A stretch of DNA of 64,000 bases from Stramonita haemastoma (lineage: Eukaryota; Mollusca; Gastropoda; Neogastropoda; Muricidae), in contig CM060336.1 of NCBI GenBank assembly GCA_030674155.1, positions 1,339,342 to 1,403,341 of the forward strand, read 5' to 3'. Positions 10,563 through 20,249 of the stretch are shown in pieces. How positions within the stretch are numbered: position 1 is the first letter of the stretch; each line of letters opens with the position of its first letter. The translations under genes were made by a program, and so were the position numbers. The notes beneath the pieces were generated by a model that had not been told where the DNA came from, searched no databases, and was given only the letters and a program-made list of their open reading frames with translations.

Positions 10563-10643
10563 CTGATCATGTTCTGCACACTGACATGGGGATATGCTGG
10601 ATGGCGCTGTGTTCCTTGGCAGGTGACTCCAGTCCAGTGGTTC
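10563..10643 (-). other. A-type exon-like block (10563)
   Basis: The minus-strand acceptor GTGCTTACAG is followed by GAACCACTGGACTGGAGTC, and the block ends ACATGATCAG before GTAGAG. The frame homologous to the 8833 copy reads TTGLESPAKEHSAIQHIP and then meets a stop near the 3' end. Confidence 0.45.
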
Positions 10644-10839
10644 CTGTAAGCACGTAAGCAGTCATCAGTAACGGGAAAAATACTGAAGGCTTTTTTGCTG
10701 AAAAATTACAAAGCTTTCAAGACATGGTAACATGTTTTGTCATTTGCTTTATTTGCTTAAATATTTAGATTACCTTTTCCTATCCCTTCAAACAAGAATA
10801 AATGCAAAATTATTCTTTTAAAAATACTGCTGCAATTTA

Positions 10840-11110
10840 TCATTAAATTCCTTGATTGACAACAAAATGAATTAATATCTCTTTGAAAACATCATCAATG
10901 TTTCATACTTTGCTTCATTAGGTCGATTACCTAAACGGGTCAATTTTACTTTACTTTTAATTTCACTGATTGAAATACCAAAATGATTTAATTTTATGAT
11001 TTTATAAAATGCATTAATGACCTCAAAACCATCACTTTTCCATGTTTTGATTCATTAGGTCAAATACCTAAATGAGTCACTTTCACTTCTTTGAACCGAT
11101 AAATTCACAG
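10840..11110. repeat. AT-rich direct repeat, two diverged units
   Basis: CATTAGGTCGATTACCTAAACG at about 10917 and CATTAGGTCAAATACCTAAATG at about 11054 head two similar stretches of about 130 bases, each followed by a run of TTTCACTT-like sequence. The function is unknown. Confidence 0.55.
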
Positions 11111-11172
11111 TTATTCTTTAAAGACGCTTTTATATTTATATAACCCCGCTTTCTTTTCATCTCACATATTAC

Positions 11173-11280
11173 CTCTACACAGTGTGATCATTCCACTCCT
11201 CCACCGAGATGTTCATGACGGCTGTTGTTCCACCATGATGCCCATTCCTGGTCACTGGATTCAGGTCACCCCCGCAGTTC
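11173..11280 (-). other. A-type exon-like block (11173)
   Basis: The minus strand reads TTGCTTGCAG then GAACTGCGGGGGTGACCTG, ending CTGTGTAGAG before GTAATA. It is longer than other A blocks. The frame used by the 8833 copy contains stops here; another frame is open for 34 codons, suggesting a single-base shift. Confidence 0.4.
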
Positions 11281-12803
11281 CTGCAAGCAATCACAAATGA
11301 TACGCTACACTGAAAATTCCCTTGCTTCCTTGGCTTACACATTAGATTCATCTCATCACTTCATTTAGAAAAACAAATTAACACTTTGTACCCCAAGGGT
11401 GCAGTTGCACTGCAATCTCTGTGGACCAGCCCTGCAGCAGCTGAGTGCAGTGTGCACTGGGTCATCATAGTAAAATCATTATTTCTTTTTTGTTTGAAGC
11501 CCATTTCTTATGAAATTATGGCATCATGTGGGTAAATGACTGCCTATGTGTGTGCATTAAAATCTATATTGCATAAAAATGTGTTAATTTTGGTGTCAAA
11601 TTACGTAATTGCTCTGATTTTAAGTGGTGACCCCACTGATGCACTTGTGATTCTTACACAATGCATAACAACAAAAACTATACAAGTATCACAAATAAAC
11701 AGAGACATAGGTACTTTACAAGTTTTCTTCCAACGTAGCATCCAATGTAATATAATCTAAGGGAACCACTGAACTGTACACATAATACTGGCAGTTACTG
11801 TCATGGAACATACAGATAATTCTTCCCTATCTGAGTAAGTTCCTGAACTTTTCTACACTACTTTATACATATGCACAGAATGTCGGCACTTCACCAGGTC
11901 ACTTGTAGTTCATTTTCATGTAAATAGTTGGTGTTTATCCTAGCCGTACCTCTCAGTACCAAGGCCACGCCCCTCCCCAGTCCCCCCTCTCTCCCCCATC
12001 CCTTTCAGCTGGCCGATCTGGCTCCTCAAGTGGCACACAGTAAGTATGGTGACGCTCAAAGCTCTCACGATGGCTTTCCAAAACACGATCTTTATCAGCA
12101 ACGTCCTAACTCATCAAAAAGTTCTGTAACTTCATAAGCAGTGAAAGCCTGATGTACCAAAGCCATACTACAAGCATATGGCAATTTAAACAACACTAAA
12201 CACAACAAAAACACTCAATTTATATGCAAATTAGCTGTGAACGATGTGCAGCCAACTTGGCAGCTAAAGCCAACAAGCTAAAACGACAAAATGAGAACAG
12301 AACAGAATGGGAGGGTGAAAGTGAAAGTAACCGCTGTGGTACGGATAAATCCGTATCTGGTCCACAGAGAAGACTGCGTGGTAGGATAAATCCGTACCTG
12401 GGGTAGAGAGTGTTTAAGAATGTACTTTACAGATATTCTATTCTTTACAGCCCTTGTGAAAATTCAACAATGCAATTTTTGCTTCGACATTAAACGACAA
12501 CATTTTCACAGATTAAATCCACAAGGATTACAGCAAATAAATGCCACAATCTACTTTCAACCCCTCCATTGCAAGCTCCCCCCCCCCAAAAAAAAACCAA
12601 CCCAGCTTACTCATGTACACAAGAACAATTGAAAAAGCAAACCAAAAACTATATTGATACCTGAACATTTTACTTGCTGGTTTTTCTGTAGTCACACTGA
12701 AGGACACAGTGAAAGCTGTTGTAAGAGCCCTTTACATGTCAATGAACTAGTGACCACAAAACTAGTTTTAGGGCTGAATGGACGAGTTCTGTAATTTTCT
12801 CAC
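11281..12803. other. Array spacer, no clear feature
   Basis: Mostly AT-rich. A C-rich stretch (11950-12010) precedes a plus-strand acceptor- and donor-like pair about 30 bases apart, which I do not accept as an exon. At 12335-12400 the palindrome-like TACGGATAAATCCGTA and a near copy occur about 45 bases apart. Confidence 0.35.
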
Positions 12804-12868
12804 CTGAATTTTGTCTCCGAAGTTTCCCATTAATGCTGGCAGGTGTTGACATCAGCAGCTGCAGCTAT
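12804..12868 (-). other. C-type exon-like block (12804)
   Basis: The minus strand reads CTGTCATCAG then ATAGCTGCAGCTGCTG, ending GACAAAATTCAG before GTGAGA. It shares CAACACCTGCCAGCAT and the intron in front (AAAATGCAG, then GTTTCAC) with the other C blocks. None of its frames is open throughout. Confidence 0.4.
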
Positions 12869-13144
12869 CTGATGACAGACAGATTTTATCACACAGCTGT
12901 GAAACATCTCCATGATAAAATGCAGACCCACAGGAAGACAGACAGAATGAAAATACAAACAATACAGAGACAGGCAGGCAGAGCGGATGATACATAGACA
13001 AATGCCTCACATGAACAATTACTAACATACACTCACAATGTCACAAAGAATGATAGACAAAAAGACAAATACATAACAAAAACAATTACTAACATACACA
13101 CAATGTCATAAAGACTACAACTAAAAAAAACAACCAAAAGTTAC

Positions 13145-13226
13145 CAAGTGTCCTGATGTTTCCTTAGAGACCGCTGTCTGAGGTAGGTCCTGAACTTGAC
13201 CACTGCTGGTCAGGCTTCCATGATAC
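13145..13226 (-). other. B-type exon-like block (13145)
   Basis: The minus strand reads GTGTTACCAG then GTATCATGGAAGCCTGACC, ending GACACTTG before GTAACT. It resembles the B block at 19351 (GTATAATGCAAGGCCTACC). The DIRS element lies between it and the next A block at 18517. Confidence 0.45.
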
Positions 13227-13599
13227 CTGGTAACACACATGGACATCATTCAATTAGAAACAGCATTAATAAAAAGCATGAACAGTGAGCGACAAAAGAC
13301 ACAAGAGGTAAATGTGTAAATAACTAACACAGACAGGTCACTCACCTCATCTCATAACACTAAAATGACCACAGCTGATTGCACTTACACAGTGTTTGGT
13401 CAAACAGGTGTCTAGAGACAGCTAGCATAAAACAAGTAACCATAACCGACAATGACAAAGAAAACACAGAAACAAATACTATATGTAACAGTGACTACCA
13501 AAAACAAAACAAAAAATAGATAAGAAAATCAACACAGATTGGTCAAAGATAAAGTTAAGTCAGAAATAGGAGACAAAAAAAAAATACAGCAGTGTGTAG

Positions 13600-13670
13600 A
13601 ATTCTTGCTCATTTCCTGCATCCCTCCACTATATGCACATGAGAACCGCGCGCAGCCCCCTACTGTCAGT
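13600..13670 (+). repeat. DIRS left terminal repeat
   Basis: Positions 13600-13643 are complementary to 18026-18069 without mismatch. Positions 13634-13670 are the inverted counterpart of 18393-18428, with one extra C on the left. The first four bases AATT are the probable recombination core. Confidence 0.9.
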
Positions 13671-13883
13671 TCGTGCCTAGCCGAGCTACTGTCCAGACGT
13701 TTATCATATCGCCTCTCGCTGTGTCGGCAACGCCCATCACTATCAGGAATCTCAGCACTAGCTATAATAGTTTCTAGACCTTGCTTTTCTTGGTTTGTTT
13801 TATTTTGTGTATAACTTGGGGGTTGTTGTTGTTTTTTGTAGTGCTTGTGAAATCTGTTTTTTTTGTGAAAAGTTTCTGGGGGG

Positions 13884-13911
<28 letters not shown>
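13884..13911 (+). promoter_or_regulatory. A28 tract directly before the Gag start codon
   Basis: A run of 28 adenines, preceded by a G run, ends with the A of the Gag ATG. It may be part of the leader or may have grown by replication slippage. Its regulatory meaning is unknown. Confidence 0.4.
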
Positions 13912-13914
<3 letters not shown>

Positions 13915-15005
13915 AGACCCATTCTGTGGACTACACCAGTGACCAGGATTCGGTTATGGAGTCAGAATCCTATGAAGAACCACAAGCTGGCACCTCTGCT
14001 GAACCCTCGGTGGAAAGGGAACCATCTCTCCGAGACATTTTTTCAATCATTCAGAACCTTTCCAAAAGAATGGACAATTTTGAAAGAAGTGCACCGCACA
14101 CCAAGAAGAGGAAAATTAGCGCTGACGCTGATAAACCCCTCGCTGAGAATGAAGGGAAAAGGAAGAAGGCAGGTAGTGATTCAGAATTTGTCACCGACAG
14201 TGTTTCTGATAAGGCAGAGGAACTGGAAAAAGAGCTGATAGCAGATGCTACAGAGGAGGAGGATGACGATATTTTTGCTGAAATGGCATCATCTTTTGAC
14301 GATAATGAAGAAAAAGGACCACCGGTCTCAGGAAAATTGGCAAAGCTGCTTGAATCCAGATTTGGATCAAAACTTCCAGACAGAAAGCTGAGGGAAAAAC
14401 TGACAAAGTACCCGATTCCCGAAAACTGCGCATACCTGGGCGTTCCCCGAACAAACCAGGAAGTTTTTTCTGTCCTCAAGCCCTTCACTAGAAAGACAGA
14501 CATTCGGATGGCAAATACACAGAAAACACTGTCAAAAGCTGCCATAGCCATAACCCTCTGCACCGACCGACTTTTGAGGGTAAGAGATACCATCTCAGGG
14601 CAGGATGCCACTACAGTACGCAGTGAACTGACCGGATGCATAGCTCAACTTTCAGATGCCCTTGCCCTCACAGGTCACGCCAACCATGACCTGTCCCAGA
14701 AACGGAGAGACATGCACCGACCCTGCCTACCCCGTGAACTCTCTGGCATATGTGCACCGCAGGTTGCCATGACCCCAGAACTACTGTATGGCTCTGATTT
14801 TCACAAATGTCTAAAAGAAGTGCAAGAGTCCCAGAAACTCGGTCAGAACATGCGTGGTCAGCAAAAGAGGAGCACGTGGCAGCATAACAACAGTAGCTCT
14901 TTTTTAGGCCGGAAGCCGTGGAGGCAGGGGCAGGGGGGGAGTTCCTTCGGTCAAGCAAACAAAGTGTTTTGGAAGAAGGGTCAGAAAAACAGCCACCGGC
15001 AGTAA
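13911..15005 (+). CDS. DIRS ORF1, Gag-like protein
   Basis: This 364-residue frame is the first protein of the retrotransposon and by position should form or coat the RNA particle. The N-terminal third is acidic and serine-rich, with a basic KKRK patch near residue 65 that could be a nuclear signal. An acidic EEEDDD stretch follows near residue 115. The middle (about 135-290) is the conserved region, with a YLGVPRTNQEVF block. The C-terminus (about 310-364) is rich in Gln, Arg, Lys and Gly and could bind nucleic acid. There is no CCHC zinc knuckle, which is usual for DIRS Gag. The start is the only Met before the conserved part and follows the A tract. The frame overlaps the RT frame by 88 bases in a different register, so frameshifting or reinitiation may express the next protein. 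Confidence 0.85.
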
Positions 15006-16681
15006 CTCGATCTTTGACAGAACCGCCCCTCCCTTCTGGAAACAAGGTTAGTGAGTTTGAACTTTGCTTGCCTTCTTTGTGTGCTTATCTTGAAATGAAG
15101 CATGATAACTTTAAAGCAGGAAGCTTAAAGGAAAAGCTGTCGCACTGGAATGAACTAACTTCTGACCCTGATGTACTTGAAACAGTTGAAGGAATTAAAA
15201 TCACCTTTGATGATTGCCCAGTAGACATAAAGCAAAGTTCGCAAAGGTTGTTTAGCAAGCGTGAAAACTATGCTGTTGACTCTGAAATAAGAAACTTGTT
15301 GAAAAAAGGTGTGATAAAAGAGTCTTTACCTGAATCAGGACAAGTTGTCTCACCTATCTTTGTTAGGGAGAAAAAAGACGGATCATTTAGAATGATTTTA
15401 AATCTGAAAGCTCTGAACAAAAATGTGGAATATAAGAAATTTAAGATGGAAACAATATATACAGCTTTGGATCTAGTTACACAAAATTGCTTTTTCGCAT
15501 CAATTGATCTGAGAGATGCGTATTACGTCATAGCAGTAGAGGAGACTTTTCGGAAATATCTGAAATTCAGATGGAGAGAAAAAATGTACTGTTTTCAGGC
15601 AGCTGCTATGGGACTCAGTCCGATTCCCAGAAAATTCACAAAACTCATGAAACCTGTCCTAGCACGCTTACATGATATGGGTCACCTGATCACTTCATTC
15701 ATTGATGACAGTTTGATTGTGGGAGAGACTGAAACAGAAGTTGTACAGTGTGTGGTAGACACGATACAATTATTAGACTCTCTAGGTTTCTATGTACATG
15801 AAAAGAAATCACAGTTCATGCCTGTGCAAGAAATCACCTACCTGGGTTTCAAAATAAACTCAACAGACATGACAGTCACACTGACAGATGAACGGAAACA
15901 AAAACTGCTGTGTGCATGCATTCTATTATTCAGTCAGGAAAGTACAACTATAAGATCTCTGGCATCTTGTATTGGACTAATGGTTTCTTGTTTTCTTGCT
16001 GTGCCATTGGGTCCTTTGTACTACAGAGCACTTGAACAAGATAAGTGTTCCGCACTTAAACTAAGCAAGGGGAACTGGGAAAAGCCTGCTGTGTTATCAG
16101 CTGAAGGGAAGACAGAGCTAGAATGGTGGATTAATAACATAGACAAGCAAAAGGCTCCCATTCAGAGATCAGACCCCACCATTACTATGAAGACAGACAG
16201 TTCACGTACAGGATGGGGTGCTTGGGTTGTTGACACCAAATCACAAACACAAGGCATGTGGAGTGAGAAAGACAAAGAAGGACACATAAATGCTTTGGAG
16301 CTATTAGCTGTCTTTTTTGGTCTCAAGTCTTTGTTGCATGACCAACGTAATGTTCACATAAGAATTATGACTGATAACACAAGCACTGTTGGTTGTATTA
16401 ACAACATGGGTTCGAACAGATCTAAACATCTGAATGATGTATCTCAGCAAATCTGGCTTTGGTGTGAAAGCAGAAACATATGGCTCAGTGCTGCTCACAT
16501 TCCTGGTGTTGAGAATGTTGAAGCTGACAGTCTGTCTAGACAGATCCACATTGACACAGAATGGAAACTGGATTCAACGCTACTTTCTGAGGCTATGAAT
16601 ATTCTTGATATAAAACCTGTCATTGACTTGTTTGCCTCTAGATTAAATTTTCAGTTTTCCAGATATGTCTTTCTTGCCTGA
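14918..16681 (+). CDS. DIRS ORF2, reverse transcriptase and RNase H
   Basis: A 587-residue frame with an RT domain at about residues 115-350. The first catalytic aspartate is in SIDLRDAYY (D197), and the catalytic pair is in SFIDDSLIVG (D263 and D264), where Phe-Ile-Asp-Asp replaces the usual YxDD. The RNase H domain (about 420-545) shows KTDSS with the first Asp, ALELLAV with the Glu, MTDNTS with the next Asp, and HIPGVENVEADSLSR with the last. The C-terminus reads DLFASRLN, the start of the methyltransferase-like region of DIRS polymerases, but the frame stops at 16681 and the domain continues in another register. The Met start at 14918 is inside the Gag frame; the true start is uncertain because the first 100 residues are poorly conserved. 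The protein would make cDNA from the element RNA. Confidence 0.92.
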   Translation: MEAGAGGEFLRSSKQSVLEEGSEKQPPAVTRSLTEPPLPSGNKVSEFELCLPSLCAYLEMKHDNFKAGSLKEKLSHWNELTSDPDVLETVEGIKITFDDCPVDIKQSSQRLFSKRENYAVDSEIRNLLKKGVIKESLPESGQVVSPIFVREKKDGSFRMILNLKALNKNVEYKKFKMETIYTALDLVTQNCFFASIDLRDAYYVIAVEETFRKYLKFRWREKMYCFQAAAMGLSPIPRKFTKLMKPVLARLHDMGHLITSFIDDSLIVGETETEVVQCVVDTIQLLDSLGFYVHEKKSQFMPVQEITYLGFKINSTDMTVTLTDERKQKLLCACILLFSQESTTIRSLASCIGLMVSCFLAVPLGPLYYRALEQDKCSALKLSKGNWEKPAVLSAEGKTELEWWINNIDKQKAPIQRSDPTITMKTDSSRTGWGAWVVDTKSQTQGMWSEKDKEGHINALELLAVFFGLKSLLHDQRNVHIRIMTDNTSTVGCINNMGSNRSKHLNDVSQQIWLWCESRNIWLSAAHIPGVENVEADSLSRQIHIDTEWKLDSTLLSEAMNILDIKPVIDLFASRLNFQFSRYVFLA

Positions 16682-16960
16682 CCCAGGAGCATGTGCTATT
16701 GATGCATTTAGCATGTATTGGGGAAATGAGACTGTTTATTGTTTTCCACCTTTCAGCATTATACCCCGGGTCCTGGCAAAGATAAAGAAAGACAAAGCAA
16801 GAGGGGTTATAGTAGCGCCAACCTGGAAAAATCAGCCCTTTTGGCCAGCACTGATGAAAATTCTCACAGCCAGACCTGTCCTCTTGTCAGCCAGAAACAC
16901 TCTTCTGACACAACCAAGTCAAAAGGAGACAAAACACCCACTGAGGAAAAGCCTGACGCT
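16668..16960 (+). pseudogene. DIRS ORF2 continuation, methyltransferase-like region
   Basis: After a one-base register change near 16667, the protein continues as SFLPDPGACAIDAFSMYWG, then a YCFPPFSII block and a VAPTWKNQPFWPALM block. This is the DAM-like methyltransferase region that follows RNase H in DIRS polymerases, with FPPF at the place of the family's NPPY-like motif. The open frame runs to 17135, but similarity ends near 16960, and the tyrosine-recombinase frame overlaps it from 16739. The register change could be a mutation, an assembly error or a recoding site. Confidence 0.7.
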
Positions 16961-17959
16961 GCTAGTCTGCAAAGTGTCAGGGATAGATTCAGAACACAAG
17001 GCTTTTCTGAGGAGACTACCAGTATTCTCATGTCCTCATGGCGACCCGCAACAAAACAGATGTATGATGTGTACATACGAAAGTGGGAGAGGTACGCGTG
17101 TGAGCAACAAGTGGATTCAGTTTCACCGCCTCTAGCCACAGCTGTAAATTTTCTGGCATCGCTGTTGAAAGAGGGATATTCTTATAGCGCTGTGGGCACC
17201 GCTCGCTCTGCGCTAAGTTGTTTTCTCTGCAACTATGAAGGGGCAACGTTTGGTCAACACGAACTTGTAAAAAGATTTATGAAGGGTGTGTTCGAAAGAA
17301 AACCACCACTACCAAAGTATCACCACACTTGGGATGTAAACATTGTGCTAAAAATGTTAGAAACGTGGGTTCCAGTGCAAAACCTGACGTTCAAGGAACT
17401 GACAATGAAACTTGTGATGTTAATTGCCCTTCTGTCGGGTCAGAGGTGTCAAACTATTGCTGCTTTGGACATCGACAATATGCTACTTTCAAGGGAAAAG
17501 TGTGTTTTTTATGTAAATAGATTATTAAAACAGTCAAGAAGAGGAGCCCATCAATCATCTATTGAACTCATGGCTTTTGTGGAAAAAGAGGCTTTGTGTG
17601 TAGTTCACACTTTGAAAGAATACCTGAGACGGAGCAAAGAACTGAGGGCTCAGAATGCTACCCGACATTTGTTTATCACTCTCCAAGCACCGCACCGAGG
17701 GGCCACTAGCGATACCATCGCGCACTGGCTGAAGTGGACGATGGAGAGGGCAGGCATAGACATTACACGCTTCACGGCACATAGTACGAGGTCAGCCAGT
17801 ACTTCCGCTGCTAAACTTGCAGACGCTCCAATAAACATCATCATGAAAGCAGCTGGATGGACAAATGTTTCCACGTTTGCTAAGTTTTATAATAAGAAGA
17901 CGGGGCCAACACTGACCATGGGCCAATCCATCATGGAGCGTTTCCTACAACATAAATAA
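16739..17959 (+). CDS. DIRS ORF3, tyrosine recombinase
   Basis: A 406-residue frame in the lambda-integrase fold family as used by DIRS elements, which would integrate the circular DNA. The catalytic residues are visible: Arg in SGQRCQTIAAL (R236), His and Arg in HSTRSAST (H348, R351), the AGW segment, and the nucleophile Tyr in FYNKK (Y384). The N-terminal SAM-like core-binding part spans about residues 85-190 (VRDRFRTQGFS, then WRPATKQMYDVYIRKWERY). The first 40 residues overlap the methyltransferase-like frame and may not be translated. It ends 67 bases before the internal complementary region. No stop or frame break is seen. Confidence 0.92.
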   Translation: MFSTFQHYTPGPGKDKERQSKRGYSSANLEKSALLASTDENSHSQTCPLVSQKHSSDTTKSKGDKTPTEEKPDAASLQSVRDRFRTQGFSEETTSILMSSWRPATKQMYDVYIRKWERYACEQQVDSVSPPLATAVNFLASLLKEGYSYSAVGTARSALSCFLCNYEGATFGQHELVKRFMKGVFERKPPLPKYHHTWDVNIVLKMLETWVPVQNLTFKELTMKLVMLIALLSGQRCQTIAALDIDNMLLSREKCVFYVNRLLKQSRRGAHQSSIELMAFVEKEALCVVHTLKEYLRRSKELRAQNATRHLFITLQAPHRGATSDTIAHWLKWTMERAGIDITRFTAHSTRSASTSAAKLADAPINIIMKAAGWTNVSTFAKFYNKKTGPTLTMGQSIMERFLQHK

Positions 17960-18025
17960 GGTAGGACAGTTTCTTGTTTACATGTGGTGGATGTGTTTGT
18001 CTCGAGAACACTGTGGCTCTAAAAT

Positions 18026-18157
18026 CTCATGTGCATATAGTGGAGGGATGCAGGAAATGAGCAAGAATTAAATACAACAAAGCGAGACTTACCTAGTAAG
18101 GTGAAGCTGGTTGTAAATTCTTGCGAATTTATTGTAGACCGGAACGGAGTGCACATG
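18026..18157 (+). repeat. DIRS internal complementary region
   Basis: The left half (18026-18069) is the exact complement of 13600-13643. The right half (18066-18157) is the complement of 18421-18512 with no indels. The halves share AATT. This is the template thought to join the two ends into a circle during reverse transcription of DIRS elements. Confidence 0.92.
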
Positions 18158-18392
18158 CCCACCCCTAAAATGGTCTGCATGCATACCATGCAAGTAAAAT
18201 GAAATGCATACTATGCAAATGAAACAAATACCACTTTGTGGAACTTTGATCTAGAACTGACAACAGTGTTCTGCACACCGTGCATCAGTAAGACATCCCA
18301 CCCTTTCAAAATGATAATAATGATAACAATGTTTATAAAATATTTAGTGTTCCTGTTATAGTATGACACAGTGTTCTCTCGAGGCTCTAAAA

Positions 18393-18512
18393 ACTGACAG
18401 TAGGGGCTGCGCGCGGTTCTCATGTGCACTCCGTTCCGGTCTACAATAAATTCGCAAGAATTTACAACCAGCTTCACCTTACTAGGTAAGTCTCGCTTTG
18501 TTGTATTTAATT
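18393..18512 (-). repeat. DIRS right terminal repeat
   Basis: Its inner part (18393-18428) is the inverse of the left terminal repeat and its outer 92 bases pair with the internal complementary region. The edge at 18512 lies 4 bases from the donor of an exon-like block on the minus strand. Confidence 0.9.
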
Positions 18513-18516
18513 ATAC

Positions 18517-18594
18517 CTTGTTGACAGACGTCAGTTCTGGGTCACCGTCTGTTACATGTACCGTCCTTGCCACTCCACTCCAGTCCCAGAGACT
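18517..18594 (-). other. A-type exon-like block (18517)
   Basis: The minus strand reads TCTGTTTTCAG then AGTCTCTGGGACTGGAG, ending TCTGTCAACAAG before GTATAATT. It is open in one frame (SLWDWSGVARTVHVTDGD). The AATT after GTAT is also the edge of the DIRS element, so the insertion kept only the first four intron bases from the host. Confidence 0.45.
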
Positions 18595-18773
18595 CTGAAA
18601 ACAGATAGTCATCACTGTGATACTGAACAGTAAGTCATCATCAGTCATACTGAACAGTAAGTCATCATCAGTCATAATAACAATCCTAAAACTTTCATTA
18701 ACATATCTATTGCATTCAGTAAATTACTCCACATTCAGTAGTCAAACAGAAATAAAATCTGTCATTTTCTCAC

Positions 18774-18861
18774 CTGAACTGTTGCACTATCATGGGATCT
18801 TTTGGCTCCCCTCCATGCAGGCAGCTGCGACGTTGTCGGGCCATACATCTGGACAGGAGCT
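18774..18861 (-). other. C-type exon-like block (18774)
   Basis: The minus strand reads GACTGTTGACAG then AGCTCCTGTCCAGATG, ending GCAACAGTTCAG before GTGAGA. Two frames are fully open. One reads APVQMYGPTTSQLPAWRGA, and its TTxxLPA segment is shared with the 20181 copy. Confidence 0.45.
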
Positions 18862-19234
18862 CTGTCAACAGTCCGATTCTATTACCTGGCAGTGAAACAT
18901 TTTCAACATGAAATGCAGGACCTCAGAAAGACACAGACAGAAGAAAGAACACAGGCAAGCAAGACATTCACAGACAAAACATAGGGAATGGCCGGCCATG
19001 TACATGACAGACGTAGACAAACACCTAATGTACACACTGGCCTACATACATACATATAAATTACTATAAATGAAATTACTATAAATGAAATTGTATAAAC
19101 TTATCATCATCCATTATATTCTTTATCCTTTCACTTTTTCCCCATCATCCCCTTTTCAGTGCATTCTTAACGTGAATTTACCATTGTCTAAATCACCTTG
19201 TAGTGAACGGACATTAAACCAATGAAAAGAAGAA

Positions 19235-19264
19235 GAAGAATACATATATATATATATAATATAT

Positions 19265-19315
<51 letters not shown>

Positions 19316-19316
19316 C
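19235..19316. repeat. (AT)n microsatellite
   Basis: AT run with two imperfections. The sequence just before it (AATGAAAAGAAGAAGAAG) may be a LINE or SINE tail. Confidence 0.9.
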
Positions 19317-19350
19317 AGGTCACAAAGACATTATTACCTGTGTAACTTAC

Positions 19351-19403
19351 CTGATGGCGTTGGCCTGACCACAGCTAGCCAGCAGGTAGGCCTTGCATTA
19401 TAC
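19351..19403 (-). other. B-type exon-like block (19351)
   Basis: The minus strand reads GTTTTACCAG then GTATAATGCAAGGCC, ending CGCCATCAG before GTAAGT, a near-consensus donor. All but the edges is open as YNARPTCWLAVVRPTPS. It shares its intron border with the 13145 and 20590 copies. Confidence 0.45.
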
Positions 19404-19736
19404 CTGGTAAAACAGATGAACTCAAAGTTAAAGACAGCATTGAAAAGTACATCACAACATGCTAATGAAGTAGTATAATTACTGTACTCAGTTAAAGCTA
19501 ACATGAAGCAAAGTAAACAAAATGAGTTATTAAAATAGTGAAACACTTGTACTCACAAGTCAAAAATAGCAGATAACAAAATGTAAATGATACATATTCA
19601 AATGACTAACAAAGGCAAAAACAAATAACACAGTAAACAATCAGAAAAAGTCAGTCATTATAAAACAGAATTTTTAAAAAACAGACAACACAAGTGTGTG
19701 CAAAAAAGCACACACGATAAATATGCAGAAGTATAC

Positions 19737-19802
19737 CTCTGTGAAGACAGGCTGCAGCTTGAGATGACTGTTCCTTGGCACTTGTTTCCAGCACTACAGA
19801 TC
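19737..19802 (-). other. A-type exon-like block (19737)
   Basis: The minus strand reads CGCTTTCAG then GATCTGTAGTGCTGG, ending CTTCACAGAG before GTATAC. The frame homologous to 8833 reads SVVLETSAKEQSSQAAAC. In the register set by the preceding C block, a stop occurs at the third codon. Confidence 0.45.
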
Positions 19803-20180
19803 CTGAAAGCGGTAAATCATCATCAGTCACACTGAAAATGGTACAAGTTTCATAAGCACAAACTATACACTCACATGGTCACAATGCTTTCAAACTGATG
19901 AAGTTTATACTTACAAAAATCCCTCCCCCAAAAAGACAGTGTGATGAATTCATCTGATAAATCACAAAAAGACAATTTCTCACAACAAACAAAAGCAGTC
20001 TGATATGCAAACTTATTTAACCAATGATAATTATTCATCAAACACTGCTGGACACAGTCGTATATCATGTGTCCAAGATCTCAAAACCGCCAATGAACCT
20101 AAGAAAAGAATACCCCACATTTCAAACTGCATAGGTATTTTATTTAAATCAACTGAGTGACAGAGGACTCCTTTTCTTAC

Positions 20181-20249
20181 CTGTCCTTGGTTCTCCTTCA
20201 TGCTGGTAGGCATGCTGTCAGTGTTGTGTACTCCTTGATAGTAGCCTCT
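20181..20249 (-). other. C-type exon-like block (20181)
   Basis: The minus strand reads TTTGTTAACAG then AGAGGCTACTATCAAGG, ending CCAAGGACAG before GTAAGA. Its length (69) is a multiple of three, and it is open as RGYYQGVHNTDSMPTSM in one frame. Confidence 0.45.

Larger units (their letters stand above)
13600..18512 (+). mobile_element. DIRS-type tyrosine-recombinase retrotransposon
   Basis: A 4.9-kb element with the full DIRS layout: left terminus, Gag-like frame, RT/RNase H with a methyltransferase-like extension, tyrosine recombinase, internal complementary region and right terminus. The internal region at 18026-18157 is complementary to the outermost 44 bases on the left and 92 bases on the right. 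The three sequences share AATT where they meet (13600-13603, 18066-18069, 18509-18512). There is no target-site duplication, as expected for integration of a circular intermediate by a tyrosine recombinase. Coding damage seems limited to one frame change near 16667, so the copy is young. It lies a few bases inside an intron-like segment of the minus-strand exon array. Confidence 0.92.

Noticed and set aside
11990..12045. Plus-strand 30-base microexon with CTTTCAG acceptor and GTAAGTAT donor
   Set aside because: Only one isolated pair of sites, no neighbouring plus-strand exons and no recognisable product.
13795..14238. 147-codon frame overlapping the DIRS Gag
   Set aside because: It is a shadow frame. 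Only the frame starting at 13911 has the Gag-like composition and position.
14051..14641. 196-codon minus-strand Ser-rich frame
   Set aside because: It is the antisense shadow of the acidic, Ser-rich Gag region and lacks any signal of its own.
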